A DNA stretch of 13,868 nucleotides, from assembly GCA_023416455.1 (NCBI GenBank), contig JAEZHQ010000325.1:1-13868 (forward strand), in the 5' to 3' direction. The stretch is from Pseudomonadota bacterium. GTDB taxonomy: Bacteria; Pseudomonadota; Alphaproteobacteria; Azospirillales; Azospirillaceae. A program made the translations under genes and the position numbers. Below the pieces are notes generated by a model. That model was given only the letters and a program-made list of their open reading frames with translations, did not search any database and was not told where the DNA came from. The stretch's first letter is position 1; each line of letters opens with the position of its first letter. This document shows positions 7,246 through 12,573 of the stretch, in pieces.

Positions 7246-7905
7246 TCACACCGGGGCCAGCGGCGACAGGCCGTTCTGGATGGCCCAGACCGCCGCCTGG
7301 GTCCGGTTCTGGGCGTTGATCTTCCGCATCACGTTCTTGAAATGCATCTTCACCGTGGATTCGGTGATGTGGAGGTTGCGGGCGATGGCCTTGTTGGACT
7401 GGCCGGCGAGCAGGCAGCGCAGGATCTGGACCTCGCGCTTGGACAGCTCGTTGCTGGCCGGCTGGGCGCGCGCCGGGGCGGGATGCTCGTTGGCGCTGGC
7501 GAGCAGCAGGCTCGCCACATGGGTGGGGTAGACCACCTCGCCCAGCATGACGAGTTGCAGGGCGCGCAGCAGCGACTCGCTCGACATCGCCTTGTTGAGA
7601 TAGGCGTCGGCCCCCGCCTTCAGCGACATCGACAGGCTGCGGTCGGCGATGGCGTCGGCCAGGACGACGATGCGCGCTTCGGTCGAGCCGCGCAGGCGCT
7701 TGATCCCCCCGCCGTCCTCCGCCATCCCCTCCTGGAGGGCGACGACGATCAGGTCGGGGGCGATCCCCTGCGCCATGGCCGCCTGGGCATCGTCCACGTT
7801 CGCGGCATGGTGGCACACCCGGAAAGGCCCGCGGCTGATCAGCGTTCCGAGCGCCGCCGAGAACAGCCGGTCATGGTCGATGAGCATGACATTCCACATT
7901 TTCAT
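7246..7905 (-). CDS. LuxR/NarL-type regulator with degenerate receiver
   Basis: This 219-residue protein has a response-regulator receiver-like domain (1-125) and a LuxR/GerE HTH (about 152-215: LSKREVQILRCLLAGQSNKAIARNLHITESTVKMHF). The receiver keeps the acidic pair (D10, D12) and the conserved Lys (K105, in AYLNK). The position expected to hold the phospho-acceptor Asp reads Ala56 in DLIVVALQEG, and the usual Thr/Ser in VLADA is also Ala. It therefore cannot be phosphorylated in the normal way and may respond to ligand, protein partner or abundance. ATG 7905 has GGAGG seven bases upstream; the longer reading rightward is not supported. It is divergent from a second NarL-type regulator across an AT-rich spacer. 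Target genes are unknown. Confidence 0.88.
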   Translation of the reverse strand: MKMWNVMLIDHDRLFSAALGTLISRGPFRVCHHAANVDDAQAAMAQGIAPDLIVVALQEGMAEDGGGIKRLRGSTEARIVVLADAIADRSLSMSLKAGADAYLNKAMSSESLLRALQLVMLGEVVYPTHVASLLLASANEHPAPARAQPASNELSKREVQILRCLLAGQSNKAIARNLHITESTVKMHFKNVMRKINAQNRTQAAVWAIQNGLSPLAPV

Positions 7906-8247
7906 CCATGATCCTCCGCGATGCCATCGGGGCGGGCAACGCACATAGACGGCTCTTGTTCTTAATCGTCGGGACAAAAGGAAAAAAGCTGCCTTTATTG
8001 CCAGGAAAAAGCAGGCTTTGCGCTCGATGTCCCAATGATTTATACGGATGCACATGGGGTGGCGCAAGGAGCCTCGGAGAAGTACAGGATATCGTATGGA
8101 TACCGGGAGAAGCCGCCCAATCATCTGGCCACTTCCATGCGCAAAAGGGTTACGGTAATACCTTATTTCAGGGCAGGAAGGAGAGCCACAGCTGAGCTGT
8201 TGTTGCAGTTCACTTGGCGGCCGACGGTCTGACGAGGTGGCGATACG
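7906..8247. other. AT-rich divergent intergenic region
   Basis: This 342-base spacer between two divergent LuxR-type regulator genes contains no convincing gene. By eye it is clearly richer in A+T than the rest of the window, mainly at 7950-8180, with runs such as GGAAAAAAG and GGAAAAAG. A loose sigma-70-type site for the rightward gene is TTGCGC (8018-8023), 17 bases, TATACG (8041-8046). GGGACA (near 7971) and TGTCCC (near 8029) form a spaced inverted repeat. Short reading frames here lack ribosome sites or family resemblance. Confidence 0.6.
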
Positions 8248-8949
8248 ATGGAAGTTCAGCTGCAAACGCGCGGCAAAGAGCGAGCCCTTGCCGGCAAGGC
8301 GCAGACCTTTCTGGTGGTCGACGACCATCCCCTGGTGCGGCACGGCTTCGCCCTGTCGGTTGGGGAGATCCACCCCGACGCGCGGGTGCTGGAGGCGGGG
8401 TCGCTGGACGAGGCGATGCAGGTGGTGCAGCGCACGCCCGCCCTGACGCTGGTCCTGTTCGACCTCAATCTCGGCGACCGCAGCGGGCGCGAGGGCGTGC
8501 GCCGCATGGTCGAGGCGCTGGGCGACCGGCCGCTTCTGGTCATCTCCGGTTCCGACGAGGTGGCGGACATCGTGGACAGCGTCCGGCTGGGGGCGCGGGG
8601 CTACATCCTCAAGACCAGCTCCACGGCGGTTCTGGAGCACGCGATGTCGCTGGCGCTCACCGGGGAGACCTTCCTGCCGCTGCCCCGCGCCGTGCTGTCC
8701 GGCAGCATAACCGCCGAGCCGTCGCGGCCCACCGGCCAGATCCTGGGCCGCCTGACCGACCGGCAGCGCGACGTGTTCCAGCTTCTCCTGGCCGGCCACT
8801 CCAACAAGGAGATCGCCCGCGAGCTGGGCGTGCTGGAGGGGACGGTGAAGGTCCATGTCCGCGCCATCATGCAGAAGCTGGGCGTGCGCAACCGCACGCA
8901 GGTCGCGGTGGTGGCCGCCCGCAGCGGCTGCTTCCCGGACGAGGAGTGA
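8248..8949 (+). CDS. NarL/LuxR-family response regulator
   Basis: This canonical two-domain response regulator has 233 residues. The receiver (about 18-137) has the acidic pair D25-D26 (FLVVDDHPLVR), phospho-acceptor D72 (LVLFDLNLGDRSG), the conserved Ser/Thr at S100 and K122 (GYILKTS). The LuxR/GerE HTH (about 167-225) reads LTDRQRDVFQLLLAGHSNKEIARELGVLEGTVKVHV. It should be phosphorylated by a histidine kinase, but none lies in the window, so it is an orphan here. The first 18 residues are a charged extension before the receiver. ATG 8248 is supported by GAGGTGG seven bases upstream. It is divergent from the degenerate-receiver regulator; the two HTH domains are similar enough to suggest related targets or mutual control, which is inference. 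Its 3' end sits in a 15-bp repeat that also covers the stop codon. Confidence 0.93.
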   Translation: MEVQLQTRGKERALAGKAQTFLVVDDHPLVRHGFALSVGEIHPDARVLEAGSLDEAMQVVQRTPALTLVLFDLNLGDRSGREGVRRMVEALGDRPLLVISGSDEVADIVDSVRLGARGYILKTSSTAVLEHAMSLALTGETFLPLPRAVLSGSITAEPSRPTGQILGRLTDRQRDVFQLLLAGHSNKEIARELGVLEGTVKVHVRAIMQKLGVRNRTQVAVVAARSGCFPDEE

Positions 8950-8980
8950 GCGGACGAGGAGTGACCGGACGAGGTGTGAC
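8936..8980. repeat. Three tandem 15-bp repeats over the regulator stop codon
   Basis: The units CGGACGAGGAGTGAG, CGGACGAGGAGTGAC and CGGACGAGGTGTGAC follow one another at 8936-8950, 8951-8965 and 8966-8980, with one or two differences between copies. The first copy encodes the last residues (PDEE) and the TGA stop of the response regulator; the others are untranslated. Each copy keeps a TGA in the same relative position, so extra copies provide back-up stops. It looks like slippage duplication. Confidence 0.85.
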
Positions 8981-9144
8981 GGGCGGCGGTGCCCGAAGGC
9001 GCCGTCCGCATCGTTCCCTGTGGCACCCCTTCCGGATGGTCCGGTGGCCGCGCTTGGTGATCGAGGGTTGCGCAGACCATTCGCGTTGCGCATTATTGGG
9101 CGGTTGCGCGGTTGCCGCGCACAGCCCAACGACGGAGGGGACCC

Positions 9145-9579
9145 ATGCCGAACCGGCCCATTCGGGACATCATCCGCAACCAGAGCGTCATCATCATTCC
9201 GGGCGCCGCCACCGTGCGCACCGCCGCGCACATCATGAAGGAACACCGGATCGGCGCCCTGCTGGTCGTCGACGGCGACCGGCTGGCCGGCATCTTCACC
9301 GAACGCGACGCCCTGTTCCGTGTTCTGGCCGGCGGGCTCGACCCCGACCGCACCCCGGTGGAGCGGGTGATGACCCGCGACCCCACGACCATCGCGCCCG
9401 ACCGTCCGGTGCTTCACGCGCTTCACCTGATGCACGACGGCGGCTTCCGCCATCTGCCGGTGGTGGAGCGCGGGCGGCCGGTCGGCGTGGTCTCCATCCG
9501 CGACGCCATGGGCCTCGAACTCGCCCGCTTCGAGCAGGAGATCGACGAGAAGCAGGCCATCGCCGAGATCCTGGCCTGA
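9145..9579 (+). CDS. Tandem CBS-domain protein
   Basis: This 144-residue protein consists of a pair of CBS domains (a Bateman module). CBS1 spans about 8-62 (V-I-I-I-P-G-A-A-T-V-R-T-A-A, then IGALLVVDGDRLAGIFTERD). CBS2 spans about 72-128 (VMTRDPTTIAPD, then GFRHLPVVERGRPVGVVSIRD). Both domains carry the G-I/V-F/V-S/T-x-R-D ending typical of adenosine-nucleotide-binding CBS pairs. There is no attached enzyme or transporter, so it is a stand-alone energy or nucleotide sensor of the kind common in alphaproteobacteria. A strong GGAGGGG lies a few bases before ATG 9145. It stands alone between the response regulator and the transporter locus, with about 195 bases upstream that hold the 15-bp repeats and three copies of GTTGCGC (9067, 9084, 9103), the latter without clear meaning. 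Confidence 0.92.
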   Translation: MPNRPIRDIIRNQSVIIIPGAATVRTAAHIMKEHRIGALLVVDGDRLAGIFTERDALFRVLAGGLDPDRTPVERVMTRDPTTIAPDRPVLHALHLMHDGGFRHLPVVERGRPVGVVSIRDAMGLELARFEQEIDEKQAIAEILA

Positions 9580-9666
9580 ACGGGCGGCGCCTGCCCTGAA
9601 ATTGATCAGCCGCGCCGGCGCTGCCCGCCGATTGGGCGGTCCGCCGGCCGGCGGGGCGAGGCGGAG

Positions 9667-9713
9667 GGCCGTACCCTCCAAGGGGGTGCTGCATCCCCAC
9701 GGTTGGTACGGCC
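9667..9713 (+). ncRNA. Candidate xanthine-I (NMT1 motif) riboswitch aptamer
   Basis: A 47-base element folds into two stacked stems. P1 is a perfect 9-bp helix (GGCCGTACC at 9667-9675 with GGTACGGCC at 9705-9713). P2 is a 6-bp helix (GGGGGT at 9682-9687 with ATCCCC at 9693-9698) closed by loop GCTGC. Between them is a balanced internal loop, CTCCAA on the 5' side and ACGGTT on the 3' side. The NMT1 motif is a very small two-stem riboswitch with a conserved internal loop that binds xanthine and urate, found upstream of NMT1-domain transporters and purine-oxidation genes in proteobacteria. Size, layout and gene context fit. The loop consensus is from memory and needs a covariance-model check. 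It ends 42 bases before the start codon of the binding protein. Confidence 0.7.
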
Positions 9714-9726
9714 TTTGCTGCAGGGC

Positions 9727-9754
9727 GGGCGACTGGACCGTCACCGGAGCGCCC
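9727..9754 (+). promoter_or_regulatory. Possible ribosome-site hairpin (expression platform)
   Basis: GGGCG (9727-9731) can pair with CGCCC (9750-9754), and inside it CTGG (9733-9736) with CCGG (9744-9747, one G-T pair). This would bury much of the GGAG ribosome site (9746-9749) right before ATG 9756. The hairpin loop contains part of GACCGT (9736-9741), which can instead pair with ACGGTT of the upstream aptamer loop (9699-9704). Mutually exclusive folding is therefore possible; this is inference. Confidence 0.35.
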
Positions 9755-9755
9755 C

Positions 9756-10814
9756 ATGACCCGCCTTTCGGCACTCGCCCGCCGCCTCGACCCCCGCCAG
9801 CACCTCGCCGCCGCCCTGGTGGCGGGCGCCGCCGCCGTCGCCATGATCGGCACCGCCTTCCCGGCGCGGGCCGACCTTCCGGTGAGGCTCACCCTGGACT
9901 GGGCCTTCCAGGGTCCGCAGGCGCCCTTCCTGCTGGCGCTGGAGCGCGGCTATTACAAGGCCGAGGGGCTGGACGTCACCATCGACCGCGGCGAGGGGTC
10001 GGGGGCGGTGCCGCCGCGCATCGCCGCCGGCACCTACGACATCGGCTTCGGCGACATCAACCCGATGATCCGCTTCGTCGCCGAGAAGGGTGCCGATCTG
10101 GTGGCGGTCGCGGTCCTCTACGACTCCTCGCCGCTCGCCGTCATCACCACGAAGCGGTCGGGCATCACCAGCCCGCGCGACCTGGAGGGCCGCAAGCTGG
10201 CCGCGCCGGAGACCGACAGCGCCCGCCAGCTCTTTCCCGCCTTCGCGCGGGCGGCGGGCGTCGACGCCGCCAAGGTGACCTGGCAGACGGTGGCCCCGCA
10301 GCTCCGCGAGACGCTGCTTGCCCAGGGGCAGGTGGACGCCATCACCGGCTTCCTCACCACCGGGATCTTCTCGCTGAAGGCGGCCGGCGTTCCGGAGGGC
10401 GACATCGTGACGATGCGCTACCGCGACGCCGGCGTGTCGCTCCACTCCAACGCGCTGATCACCTCGCGCCGCTTCGCGGAGGCCAACCCCAAGGCGGTGG
10501 CCGGCTTCGTCAAGGCGACGCTGCGGGCCCATGTGGAGGCGGTGGCGGATCCCCAGGCGGCCATCGACGCCCTGAAGCGGCGCGACCCGCTGATCGACGC
10601 CCGCATCGAGCGGGAGCGCCTGGCGCTCGCCTTCGACGAGCTGATGCTGAGCCCGGAGGCCCGGGCCAACGGCCTGTCCAGCGTCGATCCCGTGCGCTTC
10701 CAGAAGGCCATCGACATCCTGGCGGAGACCTACGGCTTCCCCAAGCCGCTGACCGTCGCCGACGTCTACACCGACGCCTACCTGCCGCCGGCGGCCGAGC
10801 GCCGGCTGCCCTGA
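9756..10814 (+). CDS. NMT1/THI5-like ABC substrate-binding protein
   Basis: This 352-residue periplasmic binding protein is of the NitT/TauT/SsuA (NMT1/THI5) type. The N-terminus is an export signal (basic MTRLSALARRLDPRQH, hydrophobic core at about 18-32, likely cleavage near AFPARA at 35-40). The mature protein starts with the family strand VRLTLDWAFQGPQAPFLLALERGYYKAEGLDV. Further family blocks are AAGTYDIGFGDINPMIRF and ITSPRDLEGRKLAAPETDSARQLFPAF. Members bind small organic or inorganic solutes such as taurine, sulfonates, nitrate or pyrimidine precursors. Here the riboswitch-like leader and the downstream xanthine dehydrogenase suggest a purine (xanthine, urate or hypoxanthine), which is inference. 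ATG 9756 has GGAG six bases upstream. The ATPase and permease genes follow on the same strand. Confidence 0.92.
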   Translation: MTRLSALARRLDPRQHLAAALVAGAAAVAMIGTAFPARADLPVRLTLDWAFQGPQAPFLLALERGYYKAEGLDVTIDRGEGSGAVPPRIAAGTYDIGFGDINPMIRFVAEKGADLVAVAVLYDSSPLAVITTKRSGITSPRDLEGRKLAAPETDSARQLFPAFARAAGVDAAKVTWQTVAPQLRETLLAQGQVDAITGFLTTGIFSLKAAGVPEGDIVTMRYRDAGVSLHSNALITSRRFAEANPKAVAGFVKATLRAHVEAVADPQAAIDALKRRDPLIDARIERERLALAFDELMLSPEARANGLSSVDPVRFQKAIDILAETYGFPKPLTVADVYTDAYLPPAAERRLP

Positions 10815-10869
10815 CCCGGGACCGCCGCGACCGGCCCCCGCCCTTTCCCCGACCGCCGAGGATTCGCCC

Positions 10870-11661
10870 GTGCATCCCTTCGTGGAACTGGACCGTGTCA
10901 GCCTGAGCTACGGCGGCGGCACGCTGGCCGTGGACGGGCTGAGCCTGGCCGTGGACCGGGGCCGCTTCGCCGCCGTGGTGGGGCCGTCCGGCTGCGGCAA
11001 GTCCACCCTGATGAAGCTGGTCACCGGCCTGATGCCGCCGACGCGCGGCGGCGTCATCGTCGACGGGCAGGAGGTGGCCGGGCCGCTGAGGATCTGCGGC
11101 ATGGGTTTCCAGAACCCGACGCTGCTGCCGTGGCGGACCACGCTCGACAACCTCATGCTGCCGCTGGAGATCGTCGAGCCGCACCGCGGCCGGCTGCGCC
11201 GCGAGCGCGCCGCCTACCAGGCGCAGGCGCGGCGCCTGCTGGCCTCGGTCGGGCTGGCCGGGATCGAGGACAAGTTCCCCTGGCAGCTGTCGGGCGGCAT
11301 GCAGCAGCGGGTGTCGCTGTGCCGCTCGCTGATCCACGAGCCGAAGCTCCTGATGCTGGACGAGCCCTTCGGGGCGCTCGACGCCTTCACGCGGGAGGAG
11401 CTGTGGGGCGTCCTCCAGGAGGTGTGGATGGAGCGGCGCTTCACCGGGATCCTGGTGACCCACGACCTGCGCGAGGCGGTCTACCTCGCCGACGTGGTCC
11501 ATGTGATGTCGGCGCGGCCGGGGCGGGTGGTCTCCACCCACCACATCGACCTGCCGCGGCCGCGCAGCCTGGAGACCACCTTCACGCCGGAGTTCGGGCG
11601 GCTGGTCCACGCGCTGCGCGACGAGATCAGCCGCGTCCGCCAGGGCGAGGCCGCGTCGTGA
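10870..11661 (+). CDS. ABC transporter ATPase (NitT/TauT type)
   Basis: This 263-residue nucleotide-binding subunit is of the nitrate/sulfonate/taurine importer class. All motifs are present: Walker A GPSGCGKST (38-46), Q-loop Q81 in FQNPTLLPWRT, signature LSGGMQQR (140-147), Walker B LLMLDEP (160-166), D-loop GALDAFTR and H-loop H198 in VTHDLREA. The LLPWRT and MQQRVSL blocks are typical of SsuB/TauB/NrtD relatives. The start is GTG at 10870 with GAGGA seven bases upstream, and the protein then begins MHPFVELDRVSLSY as expected. It lies 55 bases after the binding protein and overlaps the permease by four bases (GTGA at 11658-11661), so ATPase and permease are translationally coupled. It powers import across the inner membrane; its substrate is set by the binding protein. 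Confidence 0.95.
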   Translation: MHPFVELDRVSLSYGGGTLAVDGLSLAVDRGRFAAVVGPSGCGKSTLMKLVTGLMPPTRGGVIVDGQEVAGPLRICGMGFQNPTLLPWRTTLDNLMLPLEIVEPHRGRLRRERAAYQAQARRLLASVGLAGIEDKFPWQLSGGMQQRVSLCRSLIHEPKLLMLDEPFGALDAFTREELWGVLQEVWMERRFTGILVTHDLREAVYLADVVHVMSARPGRVVSTHHIDLPRPRSLETTFTPEFGRLVHALRDEISRVRQGEAAS

Positions 11662-12440
11662 CGCGCCGCGCCTCCGCGCTCCAGGCGGCGATGCCCTGGC
11701 TGGTGGTGTCCGGCCTCTTCGCGCTGTGGGAGCTGGCCTGCGTCGCGCTGGCCGTTCCCGAGTTCGTCCTGCCGCGCCCGACGCTGGTCTTCGCCACCAT
11801 GGCCGAGTACGCCGGGCCGCTGTGGCAGCATTCCAGCCACACGCTGCTCACCACGCTGGCCGGCTTCGTGCTGGCGGTGGCCGGCGGCGTCCTGCTGGGG
11901 CTGGCGGTGGGGGCCTCGCCGCTGGTCTATCACGGGCTCTACCCGGTGTTGATCGGCTTCAACGCCATCCCGAAGGTGGCCATCGTGCCGGTGCTGGTGG
12001 TGTGGTTCGGCATCGGCGTCATCCCGGCGGTGATCACCGCCTTCGCCATCAGCTTCTTCCCCATCGCGGTCAACGTCGCCACCGGTCTGGCCACGCTGGA
12101 GCCCGAGCTGGAGGACGTGCTGCGCTCGCTGGGCGCGCGCAAGCTGGACATCCTGCTGAAGGTCGGGCTGCCGCGCTCTCTGCCCTATTTCTTCGCCTCG
12201 CTGAAGGTGGCGGTGACGCTGGCCTTCGTGGGGTCGGTGATCGCCGAGACGGTGGCCTCCAACGAGGGCATCGGCTACCTGATGCTCCAGGCGTCCAGCC
12301 GCTTCCAGATCCCGCTGGTCTTCGCCGGCCTGCTCGTCATCGCGGTCATGGGCGTCGTCATGTACGTCCTGTTCGCCGCGGTCGAGCGCCGGATGACGGG
12401 ATGGGCGACGCGCCGGACGGAGGTGGTGGCCGGCGGCTGA
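11658..12440 (+). CDS. ABC transporter permease (NitT/TauT type)
   Basis: This 260-residue inner-membrane permease has about six hydrophobic segments: near residues 12-33 (MPWLVVSGLFALWELACVALAV), 62-85, 95-115, 120-140, 180-200 and 223-245. The cytoplasmic coupling loop carries the EAA-type motif ELEDVLRSLGARKLDILLKVGLP (about 149-171), which contacts the ATPase. Sequences such as NAIPKVAIVPVLVVWFG and FPIAVNVATGLATLEPELEDVLRSLGA are characteristic of SsuC/TauC/NrtB relatives. The GTG start at 11658 overlaps the ATPase stop in the four-base GTGA arrangement, so no separate ribosome site is needed. Earlier in-frame readings run inside the ATPase gene and are excluded. With one permease gene, the channel is probably a homodimer. 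The gene is intact; the tandem palindromic repeats follow its stop. Confidence 0.94.
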   Translation: MTRRASALQAAMPWLVVSGLFALWELACVALAVPEFVLPRPTLVFATMAEYAGPLWQHSSHTLLTTLAGFVLAVAGGVLLGLAVGASPLVYHGLYPVLIGFNAIPKVAIVPVLVVWFGIGVIPAVITAFAISFFPIAVNVATGLATLEPELEDVLRSLGARKLDILLKVGLPRSLPYFFASLKVAVTLAFVGSVIAETVASNEGIGYLMLQASSRFQIPLVFAGLLVIAVMGVVMYVLFAAVERRMTGWATRRTEVVAGG

Positions 12441-12481
12441 GCGCCTCCGGCTTTCGGGGTAGGCCGCCGGGCCGCGATTGC

Positions 12482-12533
12482 GGCGGCCGGCCGCCTTCCG
12501 GCACAATGGCGGCCGGCCGCCTTCCGGCAGAAT
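12482..12533. repeat. Two tandem 26-bp palindromic repeats before xdhA
   Basis: Two 26-base units (12482-12507 and 12508-12533) differ at one position (12504 versus 12530), and a seven-base start of a third follows. Each unit begins with the perfect palindrome GGCGGCCGGCCGCC. Between units, CCGGCCGCC (12487-12495) pairs with GGCGGCCGG (12508-12516) to form a 9-bp stem with a 12-base loop. It sits in the 133-base gap between the permease and xdhA, where a hairpin could attenuate transcription or protect the upstream mRNA. It resembles REP-type elements, but I cannot name a family. Confidence 0.85.
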
Positions 12534-12573
12534 GGCGGCACAGGCCCGGCGGGGGCGACGGACGGGAGGGACG

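Noticed and set aside
7246..9774. A very long minus-strand open frame (842 codons) that includes the degenerate-receiver regulator
   Set aside because: Only the last 219 residues look like a protein. The rest is antisense to the response regulator and CBS genes and has the His/Gln/Arg-rich make-up of a high-GC shadow frame; a strong ribosome site supports ATG 7905.
12482..12533. Possible start of a CRISPR array
   Set aside because: The copies are directly adjacent with no spacers, only two exist, and there are no cas genes.
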